Shown here: piece after piece, positions 36,362 to 46,084 of the stretch
Numbering within the stretch: position 1 is the first letter of the stretch
How the letters are laid out: every line of letters begins with the position of its first letter
Assembly: GCA_005503085.1 (NCBI GenBank)
Contig: SCOI01000007.1
Coordinates: 186,001 to 250,000, forward strand
DNA: 64,000 nucleotides
From: Burkholderiales bacterium C2
GTDB lineage: Bacteria; Pseudomonadota; Gammaproteobacteria; Burkholderiales; Burkholderiaceae_C
Direction of reading: 5' to 3'
Program-made: the position numbers and the translations under genes
Notes under the pieces: model-generated
Databases searched by the model: none
What the model saw: only the letters and a program-made list of their open reading frames with translations
What the model was told of the DNA's origin: nothing

Positions 36362-37612
36362 ATGACACAGAACAACAAAGCCATCCTGGCCCTGGCCGCT
36401 TCCCTGTTGTGCGGCGGCGCTGCCGCGCAGACAAGCGCCGAGAGCAGCGTGCAGCTCTACGGCATCATCGATGTGGGCGTGACCGCGATCGACGGCTACG
36501 GCGACAAGACCCGCCGCTTCGTCTCCAGCGGCACCCAGCTGGGCTCGCGCCTGGGCCTGCGTGGCAACGAGGACCTGGGCGGCGGCTGGCGCGCGATGTT
36601 CACCCTGGAGCACCAGCTCTACGCCGACACCGGCTCGCAGAACCAGCAGACCCCGATCTCGGGCTTCGCGATCCCGGCTCGCGCGCTGGTGGGCGTGCCC
36701 AACACCATACGCTCGCAGCTGGAGCCCGCGCTGGGCGCCTCGCTGGCGGCCTCGCTGAACAACCGCTTCTGGCATCGCCAGGCCTGGGCCGGCATCGTCA
36801 CCCCGGTCGGCGCGGTGCTGGCGGGCCGCCAGTACAGCCCGGCATTCGCCACCTACGGCCGTTTCGATCCGCACCAGGCCGGCAATATCGGCAATGCCCT
36901 GGCAACCCTGTCCGTGCCCACCGGCCTGGAAGTGCGCATCGACAACTCGCTGCAGTATGTGGCCGAGATGAACGGCTTCCGCTTCAACGCGATGCTGGGC
37001 GCCGGCGAGGGCGAGGTCGGCCCGGGGCGCTTCTGGGGTCTCAGCGCCGGTTATGCCAGCGGTGCTTTCGACATCGGCGTGGCCCATCAGCGCCGCAAGA
37101 CCTCCGAGGGCCTGGACTCGCTGGAGAACACCATCGTCGGCGCCAGCTATTCGACCGGCCCCTGGAAAGTCACCGGCCTCGTGGTCAGCGCCAAGGACAA
37201 GCACCCCATCCTCGGTGCCCAGCTGCGCGCGCAGCTCAATGCCAACACCGCGATCCCGGCGGCGCTGAAGCCGGCCTTCCTGGCCTACGGCACGCAGATC
37301 GCCAGCAATCTGGGCTTTGACGGCCATCTGGCCTATGGCGGTGTGCACTACCTGGTCAACGAGCGCAACCGCGTGATCGTCAGCTACGGCGCCTACAGCG
37401 ACTCGGTGGCGGCGCGCGAGGCGGCCATCGGCGGCGTGGCGCTGGAGCATCTATTCTCCAAGCGCACCTCGGTCTGGCTCTCGGCCAGCTATGTGGACAA
37501 CAAGAGTGGCCAGCAGGTGCTGCCTTACTCGCAAGGCCTGCTCTACGGCTTCACCGACAAGCCGGGCAAGGACGCCAGCGCCTACTCGCTCAATCTGGTG
37601 CACCGCTTCTGA
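36362..37612 (+). CDS. Gram-negative porin (Burkholderiales type)
   Basis: 416 aa. Signal peptide ending AAAQ, then SSVQLYGIIDVGV, the usual first strand of trimeric betaproteobacterial porins; FVSSGTQLGSRLGLRGNEDL and the C-terminal ...AYSLNLVHRF with terminal Phe mark a 16-strand outer-membrane barrel. Forms a general diffusion or anion-favouring channel. AAGGAG precedes ATG 36362. A strong terminator follows. Confidence 0.93.
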   Translation: MTQNNKAILALAASLLCGGAAAQTSAESSVQLYGIIDVGVTAIDGYGDKTRRFVSSGTQLGSRLGLRGNEDLGGGWRAMFTLEHQLYADTGSQNQQTPISGFAIPARALVGVPNTIRSQLEPALGASLAASLNNRFWHRQAWAGIVTPVGAVLAGRQYSPAFATYGRFDPHQAGNIGNALATLSVPTGLEVRIDNSLQYVAEMNGFRFNAMLGAGEGEVGPGRFWGLSAGYASGAFDIGVAHQRRKTSEGLDSLENTIVGASYSTGPWKVTGLVVSAKDKHPILGAQLRAQLNANTAIPAALKPAFLAYGTQIASNLGFDGHLAYGGVHYLVNERNRVIVSYGAYSDSVAAREAAIGGVALEHLFSKRTSVWLSASYVDNKSGQQVLPYSQGLLYGFTDKPGKDASAYSLNLVHRF

Positions 37613-37632
37613 GCGGCAGATCGCTCCGACAC

Positions 37633-37656
37633 AACCCGGCCTCGGCCGGGTTTTTT
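37633..37656. terminator. Terminator between convergent porin and M48 genes
   Basis: AACCCGGCC / GGCCGGGTT makes a 9-bp stem with a two-base loop, then six T on the + strand. It serves the porin gene; on the other strand it lies directly after the M48 peptidase stop. Confidence 0.88.
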
Positions 37657-38684
37657 CATGGCGCGGCGCCGAAGAAGCGCTTGCGCTCCTCGTTGGCCGG
37701 ATGGCTGGCCAGCGCGATTGGCAGGGCCGACGCGCTATGGTCCTTCTTGTAGCTCTCGATGCGCTCGAAGAACACCAGCATCGCCGTCGGCGAGCGGCCA
37801 GCGGCGCGCAGCATGTCACGCGCATAGGCGTCGGCCTCGCGCTCGAAGTCACGCGAGTAGGCCTGCTGGCCTAGCAGGGTCGGCACACTGACGAGCACAC
37901 CTGAGAAGTCTCCGATGATGAGGCCGTTCAAGCTGGCCAGCAGGCTGGCCTGCACCACCATGCGCATGCCATGCTGTCGCTGCACATGGCCCAGCTCATG
38001 GGCCAGCACGCCGGCCAGTGCATCGGGCTGATCGCTCAGCAGCTGAGCCAGCGCGTCGGTCAGCACGATATGGCCGCCGGGCAGGGCCAGGGCATTGGGA
38101 CCTACGCTTTTGTCGGCCGAGCGAAAGTGCAGCCGGTAGTCTGGCGTGGTGCCGGGCGACGTGCGCAACAGGGCCGCGAAATCGGCCGTGATCGCCTCGC
38201 GCCGGGCCGGCGGGAGCGTGCTGGGCTTGAGCCATCGGGCATCGATGCCGGCCAGCGCACGCTCGCCTATCATTTGCTCGGCCTGGGGCGGCAGCACGGC
38301 GACGAGCGCATCGCTCGCCAGCGGTATGCCCCAGACCCCGATTGCCAGCGTGGTAGCGACCAGCAACGCCATCGCGACCGCCACCCGACGCCAGCTCTGC
38401 ATCCAGCGCACCAGCAGCGATTCGCGCAGACCGCTGGCCCGTGCCCACTGATCCCAGGCGCGCGCATCGTCCCCGCTGAGCACGCCGCCGTCGGGCAGCT
38501 GGGCCTGGCGCTGGCCGTGGCGCTGGCGCTCGGGCCAGCGCACCCGGCGCAATGGGTAGCTCAAGACCTGACCCTCGGCATTTCGCAGCTGCAGCGTGCC
38601 TGCCTTGACCCAGGCCTGCACCGGCTGGGGGCGGGCGCTGCGGCCGTCGAACAGCTCGAGCAGCAGGATGGCGGGCTGATCCAC
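37656..38684 (-). CDS. M48 family membrane-anchored zinc peptidase
   Basis: 342 aa. H229ELGH233 is the zinc motif, with the third ligand Glu in RDFEREADAYA downstream. One membrane helix near residues 95-118 (VAMALLVATTLAIGVWGI) puts the peptidase domain on one side of the inner membrane; the N-terminal ~90 residues are a small soluble domain. The start is taken as GTG 38684, inside the end of the YjgN gene, since no ATG is available; weak binding site. Co-transcribed with yjgN-like gene, a pair seen in other betaproteobacteria. Confidence 0.85.
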   Translation of the reverse strand: MDQPAILLLELFDGRSARPQPVQAWVKAGTLQLRNAEGQVLSYPLRRVRWPERQRHGQRQAQLPDGGVLSGDDARAWDQWARASGLRESLLVRWMQSWRRVAVAMALLVATTLAIGVWGIPLASDALVAVLPPQAEQMIGERALAGIDARWLKPSTLPPARREAITADFAALLRTSPGTTPDYRLHFRSADKSVGPNALALPGGHIVLTDALAQLLSDQPDALAGVLAHELGHVQRQHGMRMVVQASLLASLNGLIIGDFSGVLVSVPTLLGQQAYSRDFEREADAYARDMLRAAGRSPTAMLVFFERIESYKKDHSASALPIALASHPANEERKRFFGAAP

Positions 38685-38688
38685 GGGC

Positions 38689-39831
38689 TCAGAACCCCAT
38701 GTCGATGCCGAAGAAATCGCCGGCGGCGTCGCCGCTGGCATCCTGGTACTCGACGCTCTTGCGGGCCACCCAGGCATCGATGTCGCCATTGACGCTCAGA
38801 CTGATCGCCTCGAGCCGCATGCGGTTGACCTTGATCACGGCAAAAGGCCGGTAAAGACCCAGGGTGATGACCATCAGCAGCCAGTTCTTCAGGCTCAGCC
38901 AGGCAAAGGCGCGCAGTCGCAGCCGGCTGTCAAAGCGCAGGCCGGCGCTGCTGGTGCCGCGCCACACCATGTTCTGCAGAGCCACCGTGAAGAAGGGGCC
39001 GACCAGGGCGAACAGGCCCAGATAGGCCAGCAGGGCCAGCGGCGCCATCAGCAGCGGCGACTGCAGCAGGAAGTAGACGCCGGCCAGCACCGCACCGGCC
39101 AGCAGGGCGTAGCCGATCAGGAACAGCACGAACTTCAGCATCAGCAGGTAGAAGGCGCCGGTGCCCACGCCGAAGCGCGAATGCTGGCCGGCCAGCGCGT
39201 AGTGGCTTTGCTGGTAGCGCTTGCTCAGGCTCAGGGTCCAGGGCGTCAGCAGCATGATCAGCAGGGTGGCCGCGCCGATCAGGCCCTGGGCCGGCGTGAA
39301 GCTCTTGCTCTCCAGCGCCTCGCTATTGAGCAGCGAGACCACGACGATCACTGCCGCCGGCAGATAGGCCGGCAGCATCGCCAGATAGGCCTGGCGCAGA
39401 TCGCCAGTGAACGCAAAGCGCAGGCCGCGCCAGCTGGTGTTGGCCAGGCGGAACTGCAGACCCGCCCGCCACAGCGCCGGCCAGACCGCCGCCAGTATCA
39501 GGAAGGCGGCGACGCCGGCCGTCGGCGAGATCTGGCCCGAGACGCCATAGGCCAGCATCAGCACGGCCAGCAGCACAAAGCCGCGGAACATCTTCCAGGG
39601 GTTGCCGTGAAAGGCCAGGGCCTGGCCGTCGACCAGGGTGTTGCTGTAGAAATAGCTGAGCCGGCGCGCCTTGGCGAAGGGCAGGTAGAGCCCCAGCGTG
39701 ACGATGATCAGCAGCAGGTTGACGATCCAGATGCGGAAATACTCGCTGCCCGAGGCGCTGAATTCGATGCGCAGCTCGCGCGGGCCGGCGGCCGATCCCT
39801 GTGGCTCGGCGACGGAAAAATGCTCGTTCAT
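38689..39831 (-). CDS. YjgN/DUF898 family membrane protein
   Basis: 380 aa with about eight membrane helices. FSASGSEYFRIWIVNLLLII, followed by TLGLYLPFAKARR, and the late repeat NWLLMVITLGLYRPFAVIKV are hallmarks of DUF898, which has internal duplication of the YxxPWAKxR-like motif. Function unknown. ATG 39831 is preceded by GGGAGG. Its end is immediately followed by the M48 peptidase gene. Confidence 0.87.
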   Translation of the reverse strand: MNEHFSVAEPQGSAAGPRELRIEFSASGSEYFRIWIVNLLLIIVTLGLYLPFAKARRLSYFYSNTLVDGQALAFHGNPWKMFRGFVLLAVLMLAYGVSGQISPTAGVAAFLILAAVWPALWRAGLQFRLANTSWRGLRFAFTGDLRQAYLAMLPAYLPAAVIVVVSLLNSEALESKSFTPAQGLIGAATLLIMLLTPWTLSLSKRYQQSHYALAGQHSRFGVGTGAFYLLMLKFVLFLIGYALLAGAVLAGVYFLLQSPLLMAPLALLAYLGLFALVGPFFTVALQNMVWRGTSSAGLRFDSRLRLRAFAWLSLKNWLLMVITLGLYRPFAVIKVNRMRLEAISLSVNGDIDAWVARKSVEYQDASGDAAGDFFGIDMGF

Positions 39832-40037
39832 CGGTCCTCCCTTGTTGATATGCACCGGTGCGACGGTCTGAGCCGTCTGTCGGGCCAGCAGTCTGAGGCC
39901 GGGCCGCGGGGCTGACAAGGGGGACCTTCGGGGGATGTCTGCATGCACCAGTTCGGAGGCTTTGTACAGCCTGGCGCACAACAAGTGCTTCGCTAGAATC
40001 TTTTCGAAATGGACAGTCCGTCCGACACAAGCCAGAC

Positions 40038-40667
40038 ATGAAACTCATCGGATCCCTCGCCAGCCCCTACGTCCGCAAAGTCCGCGTCGTGATGGCGGAA
40101 AAAAAGCTCGACTACCAGCTGGTGCTGGAAGACGTCTGGTCCAGCGACGCCATCATGAAGATGAACCCGCTGGGCAAGGTGCCCTGCCTGGTGATGGAAG
40201 GCCAGGACGCGATCACCGGGGCGGTGTTCGACTCGCGCGTGATCGTCGAGTATGTGGACACCTTGTCGCCGGTCGGCAAGCTGATCCCCGAGCGCGGCCG
40301 CGAGCGTACCGAGGTGCGCACCTGGGAGGCGCTGGCCGATGGCCTGATGGATGCGTCCATCCTGGCGCGCCTGGAGCAGACCTGGGTCGGCCGCACGGCC
40401 GAGCAGCGCAGCGCCGTCTGGGTCGAGCGCCAGATGAGCAAGGTGATGGCGGCCCTGCAGGCCATGGGCCAGGGCCTGGGCGAGAAGAACTGGTGCTCGG
40501 GCAATCACTTCACGCTGGCCGATATCGCGGTCGGCTGTGCGCTGGGCTATCTGGACTTCCGCTTCCCCGGCATCGACTGGCGCGGCCCGCATCCCAATCT
40601 GGCGCGCCTGTTCGACAAGCTGTCGGCCCGCGCCAGCTTCATCGATACGGCGCCGCCGACGACCTGA
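40038..40667 (+). CDS. Glutathione S-transferase family protein
   Basis: 209 aa. N-terminal thioredoxin-like domain (MKLIGSLASPYVRKVRVVMA with the SPYVRK active-site region, NPLGKVPCL with the cis-Pro) and a C-terminal helical domain with FTLADIAVGCALGYLDF. Soluble. Conjugates or reduces electrophiles with glutathione; no specific substrate. The 3' end overlaps the convergent regulator gene by 29 bp. Confidence 0.9.
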   Translation: MKLIGSLASPYVRKVRVVMAEKKLDYQLVLEDVWSSDAIMKMNPLGKVPCLVMEGQDAITGAVFDSRVIVEYVDTLSPVGKLIPERGRERTEVRTWEALADGLMDASILARLEQTWVGRTAEQRSAVWVERQMSKVMAALQAMGQGLGEKNWCSGNHFTLADIAVGCALGYLDFRFPGIDWRGPHPNLARLFDKLSARASFIDTAPPTT

Positions 40668-41319
40668 TGAAGCCCTGCGGGGCGACCTGCTGCTGGCGCT
40701 GCAGCGCCGCATAGATATAGGCCAGGCGCTGGCCGATATCGGCCGGGCTGGTCTGCCAGCGCTGCGCGATCTCACCTTCCAGCAGGCCCTGAGCCAGCAT
40801 GCTCAGCAGATGCTGCTCGGCCTTGCTGAGCAGGCAGCCCGGCGCGGCCGGGGCCAGGTCATGCGCCGAGCTGACGCAGTGCGCCAGCTTCAGGTCGCTG
40901 CGCAACAGGCCGAAGCTCGCCAGCGTCTGGCGCGCCAGCGCCGGCGACATCGTGGCGCGGCGCTGCTGAAAGTCCTGCAGCGCCCGCCCCAGCCCCTTGG
41001 CCCCGCCGGCGTCCAGCCAGTAGCCCTGGGCACCGCCACACAGCGATTCGAACAGCAAGGTGTCGTCGGCCAGCGTCGTCAGCAGCATCAGGCGTGGCCG
41101 CGCCCGCTCCAGGCGGCGCAGCAGCGCGATCGCATGGCCGTTGATCAGATGCAGATCGCAGACGACGATGTCGGGCCGCAAGCGCTCGACCTGAGGCAAG
41201 GCCTCATGCATCTGGGTGCTGACGCCGACGCAATGCCAGCTCGGCAGCTCATCAAACAGGGCGGCTCTGGCCTGGCGCAGCGCTTGGGGGGTACGGCGTA
41301 GGAGGTAGACGGAAGGCAT
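40639..41319 (-). CDS. Degenerate receiver / LuxR-like regulator
   Basis: 226 aa. The N-terminal half resembles a receiver domain: a phosphorylatable Asp in VVCDLHL is present, but the acidic pair at the start (VYLLRRTPQ) and the conserved Lys (GYWLDAGG instead of a GYLLK-type end) are missing, so phosphorylation control is doubtful. The C-terminal part (SKAEQHLLSMLAQGLLEGEI, then AQRWQTSPADIGQRLAYIYA) looks like a diverged LuxR-type helix-turn-helix. No kinase gene is adjacent. Probably a phosphorylation-independent transcription factor. Confidence 0.7.
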   Translation of the reverse strand: MPSVYLLRRTPQALRQARAALFDELPSWHCVGVSTQMHEALPQVERLRPDIVVCDLHLINGHAIALLRRLERARPRLMLLTTLADDTLLFESLCGGAQGYWLDAGGAKGLGRALQDFQQRRATMSPALARQTLASFGLLRSDLKLAHCVSSAHDLAPAAPGCLLSKAEQHLLSMLAQGLLEGEIAQRWQTSPADIGQRLAYIYAALQRQQQVAPQGFIRSSAAPYR

Positions 41320-41525
41320 GCGCTGGGCGGGGTGAGAGGCGGGCCGATTGTCCCGGCTTCAGGGGACGCAGCAACCCCGTGACCCGGGGACCCCCCGGAT
41401 GAGGGGCCGATGTTGGCGGGTGTTTTGTGCGATGGCCGCCCTGTGAGCCCGGCCGGGCGCCGGTCATCGTGATCACTTAGACTGGGCCGCGCCCACTACC
41501 TGCAGAGGCCCAGCCTCAGCCCCCC

Positions 41526-42515
41526 ATGGACCAGCTCCGAGCCTTGCGTGTTTTCGTCCGCGTCATCGACGAGGGCAGTTTTGCCGCCGCCGCGCGCGCC
41601 CTGGACCTGGCGCCGGCCGTCGTGACCCGGCTGGTGGCCGAGCTGGAGGAGCATCTGGGCGCCCGCCTGATCAACCGCACCACCCGCCGCCTGGCACTGA
41701 CCGATATCGGCGAGGCCTATCTGGAGCGGGCCCGCCGCATCCTGGTCGAGGTCGACGAGGCCGAGGCCCTGGCGACCACCGCGACGACCGAGCCGCGCGG
41801 CCATTTGCGTGTGCTGGTGCCGCCGGCGATCGCGGTGCATCAGCTGGCCAAGCACCTGCCCAAGTTCCACAAGCTCTATCCGCAGGTCTCGGTGGAGCTG
41901 AGCTCGCCCGGCGGCATCGAGACGGTGGACGAGGCCTTCGACCTGACGATTCTGCACACCCGCCATCCGCTGGACGGCGAGTTCGTGGCCCGGCGGCTGG
42001 CGCGCACCGAGGTGATTCTGTGCGCCTCGCCCGAGTACCTGAGCAAGCGCGGCCGGCCCCAGCATCCGAATGATTTGCGCGACCATGATTCGCTGCTGCC
42101 GCCGGTCTCCGAGCTGCAGCGCGGCATCGTGTTCCAGCGCGGCGTCTGGGGCGATGACGAGCCGGGTGGCGAAAGCCTGACCCTGATCCCCAAGCGGCCG
42201 GTGCTGACCACCGCGCATATGGACACCAATTACGCCGCCGCGCTGCACGGGCTGGGCGTGGCCGGCCTGCCGTCCTTTCTGATCGAGGACGCGCTGATGG
42301 AGCATGCGCTGGAGCGCGTGCTGCCCGAGTGGCGGCTGTTCAGCTTCACGATCTGGGCCGCGATGCCGACGCGCAAATACGTGCCGGCGCGCACCCGCGC
42401 CTTCCTCGACTTTCTGGTCGAGGTCTTCGGCGGCGAGGACCGCGACCCCTGGCTGGCAGCCGCCGGTTGCGAGACCAACCCGGGCGTCTGCGGCGAGCCG
42501 GTCAGCGCAGGCTGA
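41526..42515 (+). CDS. LysR-type transcriptional regulator
   Basis: 329 aa, somewhat longer than usual at the C-terminus. Helix-turn-helix at about residues 15-60 (GSFAAAARALDLAPAVVTRL, RLINRTTRRLALTDIGEAYL), then the two-lobed effector domain (HLRVLVPPAIAVHQLAKHLP). Divergent from the degenerate receiver gene and followed by a convergent overlap of 14 bp with the AmgK-like gene. No adjacent target operon is obvious; effector unknown. Confidence 0.92.
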   Translation: MDQLRALRVFVRVIDEGSFAAAARALDLAPAVVTRLVAELEEHLGARLINRTTRRLALTDIGEAYLERARRILVEVDEAEALATTATTEPRGHLRVLVPPAIAVHQLAKHLPKFHKLYPQVSVELSSPGGIETVDEAFDLTILHTRHPLDGEFVARRLARTEVILCASPEYLSKRGRPQHPNDLRDHDSLLPPVSELQRGIVFQRGVWGDDEPGGESLTLIPKRPVLTTAHMDTNYAAALHGLGVAGLPSFLIEDALMEHALERVLPEWRLFSFTIWAAMPTRKYVPARTRAFLDFLVEVFGGEDRDPWLAAAGCETNPGVCGEPVSAG

Positions 42516-43542
42516 AGCCGGTCTGCACCAGATTGCCGCGCAGGCCCTCCAGCAGATGGGTCAGCGGCGAGAGCTGGACATAGCGAGTCGAGACCTTGAT
42601 CGCATAGGCGAAGAAGCGCGGCAGGTCCTCGGCATAGGCGGGCTTGCCGTCGCGCTGCTTGAGGCGGCAGAACAGGCCCAGGATCTTCAGATGGCGCTGC
42701 AGGCCGGTCCATTCCAGCTGGCGCCAGAACTCGCCGAAGTCCGCGTCCACCGGCAGGCCGGCCTTGCGCGCCTGTTCCCAGTAGCGTATCGCCCAGTCCA
42801 GCTCGCGCTCCTCGTCCCAGGAGATGAAGGTGTCGCGCAGCAGCGAGGCCAGGTCATAGCTGATCGGGCCGCGCACCGCATCCTGGAAGTCCAGCACACC
42901 GGGCCCGCCTTCGATCACCATCAGATTGCGTGGCATGAAGTCGCGGTGCATCGCCAGCTGGGGCTGGCTCAGGATGTTGTCGACCAGGACTTGGCAGCTG
43001 TGTGCCCACCAGCCCTGCTGGGTCGCGTTCCACTGCTGGCCGAACTCGCGCTCGACGCACCAGTCGCTGAAGATCTGCAGCTCGCGACGCACAAAGCTCT
43101 CGTCGAAGGCCGGCAGCCGCTGCGCATCGCCCTTGAGCTGCCACTGCAGCAGCGTGGCGATGGCGGCACGCATCAGCGCGTCGGCCTCAGCGTCGCTGGC
43201 CTGCTGCAGCGCCTGCAGATAGGGCCGGTCGCCGAAGTCGCTGAGCAGCAGAAAGCCCAGGCCTTCGTCGGCCGCCAGCACCGTCGGCACGCGCAGCCCG
43301 CAGTCGGCCATATGGGCGGCGATCTCGATGAAGGCGCGCTGGCTGCCATGCTGGGGCGGTGCATCCATCACGATCAGCGAGCCGTCCGCCGCGGTCTGCA
43401 GGCGCAGATAGCGCCGCGTGCTGGCATCTTCCTTGGCCAGCTGCAGTGTTTCGGGCCGCAGGCCATGGGGGGCGGCAAGCGGCGCCAGCCAGGCCAGCAA
43501 CTGTTGTTCACGGGCCGGGTCGGGCCAGACGATAGCGTTCAT
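42502..43542 (-). CDS. amgK: AmgK-like aminoglycoside-phosphotransferase-fold sugar kinase
   Basis: 346 aa. APH-fold kinase: MHRDFMPRNLMV carries the catalytic Asp and Asn, GVLDFQDAVRGPISYDLASL the metal-binding Asp. Sequence pattern and length fit AmgK, the anomeric N-acetylmuramate/N-acetylglucosamine kinase of peptidoglycan recycling, which is often divergent from lptD in betaproteobacteria and pseudomonads, as here. The MurU nucleotidyltransferase partner normally encoded next to it is not present. No Shine-Dalgarno before ATG 43542. Confidence 0.8.
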   Translation of the reverse strand: MNAIVWPDPAREQQLLAWLAPLAAPHGLRPETLQLAKEDASTRRYLRLQTAADGSLIVMDAPPQHGSQRAFIEIAAHMADCGLRVPTVLAADEGLGFLLLSDFGDRPYLQALQQASDAEADALMRAAIATLLQWQLKGDAQRLPAFDESFVRRELQIFSDWCVEREFGQQWNATQQGWWAHSCQVLVDNILSQPQLAMHRDFMPRNLMVIEGGPGVLDFQDAVRGPISYDLASLLRDTFISWDEERELDWAIRYWEQARKAGLPVDADFGEFWRQLEWTGLQRHLKILGLFCRLKQRDGKPAYAEDLPRFFAYAIKVSTRYVQLSPLTHLLEGLRGNLVQTGFSLR

Positions 43543-43678
43543 GGGGGAGCTTGGACGGCCGCAGCGGCGCGGCATTGGGTGCGAGGCGGGTGCCTCATGG
43601 ATAATCAATTCTACAAACCGTCGGCACCGCGCCGAAGCCCTCGCTCAACATCGTCCGAAGAAGACGCCCGCCGACGCC

Positions 43679-46084
43679 GTGCTGCGCCCACCGCTTCCCT
43701 CCTCACCGCCGCCGACCGCGCTGACCCCGCTGCTGTCAGCCCTGCTGCTGGGCCTGTGCGGGCAAGCCGTTGCTGCACCGGCCGACGAGCCGCTGCGCCT
43801 GCGCCCCTCGCGCCTGCTGATGGCGCCGGCCAGCAGCGAGGCCAGCAAGCCGGCGCTGGTGCTGAGCGCCCAGCGCTTGCAGACCCAGATCGACCAGCGC
43901 TCGCTGGCCGAGGGCGAGGCCGAGCTGCGCTACGGAGATCTGCTGCTGCGCGCCGACAGCCTGAGCTACGAGCAGGCCAGCGATCTGGCGCGCGCCACCG
44001 GCAGCGTCGAGATCAGCCGGGCCGGCAATACCGTGCGCGGCCCCAGCCTGGAGCTGTATCTGCAGCGTTTCGAAGGCGAGTTCCTGCAGCCCAGCTATTT
44101 CTTCTCGGAAACCGGTGGCGGCGGCACGGCCCGCTCGCTGCGCTTTCTCGACAGCAAGCGCCTGCGCGCCGAGGCCGCGACCTACAGCAGCTGTCCGGCG
44201 GTCGAAGGCGAGGGCACCCAGGCCTGGCAGCTGACGGCCGAGACCCTGAAGATGGACTTCGAGGCCAACGAAGGCCTGGCCAGCAAGGCCGTGCTGCGCT
44301 TTTACGGCGTGCCCATCCTGGCCGCGCCGGCGCTGAGCTTCCCGCTGGGCGGTGAGCGCAAATCGGGCTGGCTGCCGCCCAATGTCGGTGTCGACAACCG
44401 CAGCGGTGTCGAGCTGGGCCTGCCCTACTACTGGAATATCGCGCCGCAGCGCGACGCCACCTTGACGCCCTTTGTGATGACACGCCGCGGCGTCGGCCTG
44501 GACAGCGAGTTCCGCTATCTGGAGCCTCATCATCGCGGCGAGCTGAATCTGGCCTGGTTGCCGAATGACCGCGTCGCCGACCGCAAGCGCTGGGCGCTGA
44601 ACCTCAGCCATGACGGCGAGCTGGGCCTGGCCTGGCGCTACCGCCTGCGCTCCGAGCGGGTCTCGGACGACGACTACTGGAAAGACCTGCCCAAGCGCAT
44701 AGACAGCGACACCCAGCGCCTGCTGGGCAGCGATCTGCAGCTGCAGCGCGGCTACAGCTTCCGCTGGGGCGAGGCGCAGACCTATGCGCGCATCCAGCAA
44801 TGGCAGCTGCTGCAGGGCACGGATCTGCAGACCCGCTTCGAGTCGCCCTACCAGCGCACGCCGCAGATCGGCGTGCGCCTGTCCAGCCTGGCCGACGAGG
44901 GCGTGCTGGCCGGCTTCACCCCCTGGGGTCGCAAGGCCAGGCTGGAGGGCGGGCTGGAGCTGGAATACAACCGCTTCGACCTGCCCACCGACGCGCTCAG
45001 CAGCCAGACCCAGACCGGCTCGCGCGTGCATCTGCTGGGCCATGTCAGCCTGCCGATGAGCGGCGCGGCCTGGTGGCTGATCCCCAAGCTGTCGCTGAAT
45101 GCGGCCAGCTACTCGCTGGACCAGGCCCTGGCCGATGGCCGGCGCTCGGCCAGCCGTTCGGTGCCGAGCTTCAGCCTCGACCATGGCTGGATCTTCGAGC
45201 GCGAGACCCGGCTGTTCGGGCGCGGGCTGACGCAGACGCTGGAGCCCCGCCTGCTCTATGTCAAGACGCCGTACCGCGATCAGCTGGACTTGCCCAATTT
45301 CGACTCGGCGGCCAAGGACTTCAACTTCGACTCGATCTACACCGAGAACCAGTTCTCCGGTGTCGACCGGGTGTCCGACGCCCATCAGCTGACGGTGGGC
45401 GCGACCTCGCGCTGGATCGATGCCAATGGCGGCGCCGAGCTGCTGCGCCTGGGCCTGGTGCAGCGCTTTCTGTTCAATGACCAGCGCATCACGCCGGACG
45501 GCCAGACGCAGACGCGCAAGGTCTCCGACCTGCTGCTGCTCGGGTCGGCCCATGTCAGCGAGCGCTGGTGGATGGACGGTTCGCTGCAGTTCAATGCCGA
45601 CTCGGGCCGCAGCGTGCGCTCGACCCTGCGCGCGCGCTATTCGCCCGGCCCCTTCCGCACCGTCAATGCCGCCTACCGGCTGGCGCGCGGGCAGAGCGAG
45701 CAGTTGGAGCTGGGCTGGCAATGGCCGCTGTTCGGTGCGGTGGCCCAGTCCGATGGGCCGCGCGCGCGGCGCAGCGTTGGCAGCGGCGGCGGCAGCTGCA
45801 GCGGCGCCTGGTACAGCGCCGGCCGCCTGCAGTACAGCCTGCGCGACCGCCGCTTCACCGATTCGGTGCTGGGCGTCGAATATGACGCCGGCTGCTGGAT
45901 CCTGCGGGTCGGGGCCGAGCGGCTGTCGACCGGCCGGGCCGAAACCAATACCCGTTTGCTGCTGCAGCTGGAGCTGGTGGGCCTGTCCCAGCTGGGCTCC
46001 AATGCGCTCGGAGTCCTGAGAGACAATATCCCCGGTTACCGTCAGCTGAGCTCCGACCGCTCGCCCATCCAATCCTATGACTGA
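43679..46084 (+). CDS. lptD: LPS-assembly protein LptD
   Basis: 801 aa from GTG 43679. A signal peptide (LLSALLLGLCGQAVAAPADE) precedes an N-terminal OstA-like periplasmic domain (about 60-200; GEAELRYGDLLLRADSLSYE) and a C-terminal beta-barrel (about 270-800) with ERKSGWLPPNVGVDNRSGVE. Inserts lipopolysaccharide in the outer membrane with LptE. The GTG start is the only candidate near the signal peptide in this frame; no good binding site. An ATG at 43597 is in another frame. First gene of lptD-surA-rsmA; its 3' end overlaps surA by 8 bp. Confidence 0.93.
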   Translation: MLRPPLPSSPPPTALTPLLSALLLGLCGQAVAAPADEPLRLRPSRLLMAPASSEASKPALVLSAQRLQTQIDQRSLAEGEAELRYGDLLLRADSLSYEQASDLARATGSVEISRAGNTVRGPSLELYLQRFEGEFLQPSYFFSETGGGGTARSLRFLDSKRLRAEAATYSSCPAVEGEGTQAWQLTAETLKMDFEANEGLASKAVLRFYGVPILAAPALSFPLGGERKSGWLPPNVGVDNRSGVELGLPYYWNIAPQRDATLTPFVMTRRGVGLDSEFRYLEPHHRGELNLAWLPNDRVADRKRWALNLSHDGELGLAWRYRLRSERVSDDDYWKDLPKRIDSDTQRLLGSDLQLQRGYSFRWGEAQTYARIQQWQLLQGTDLQTRFESPYQRTPQIGVRLSSLADEGVLAGFTPWGRKARLEGGLELEYNRFDLPTDALSSQTQTGSRVHLLGHVSLPMSGAAWWLIPKLSLNAASYSLDQALADGRRSASRSVPSFSLDHGWIFERETRLFGRGLTQTLEPRLLYVKTPYRDQLDLPNFDSAAKDFNFDSIYTENQFSGVDRVSDAHQLTVGATSRWIDANGGAELLRLGLVQRFLFNDQRITPDGQTQTRKVSDLLLLGSAHVSERWWMDGSLQFNADSGRSVRSTLRARYSPGPFRTVNAAYRLARGQSEQLELGWQWPLFGAVAQSDGPRARRSVGSGGGSCSGAWYSAGRLQYSLRDRRFTDSVLGVEYDAGCWILRVGAERLSTGRAETNTRLLLQLELVGLSQLGSNALGVLRDNIPGYRQLSSDRSPIQSYD

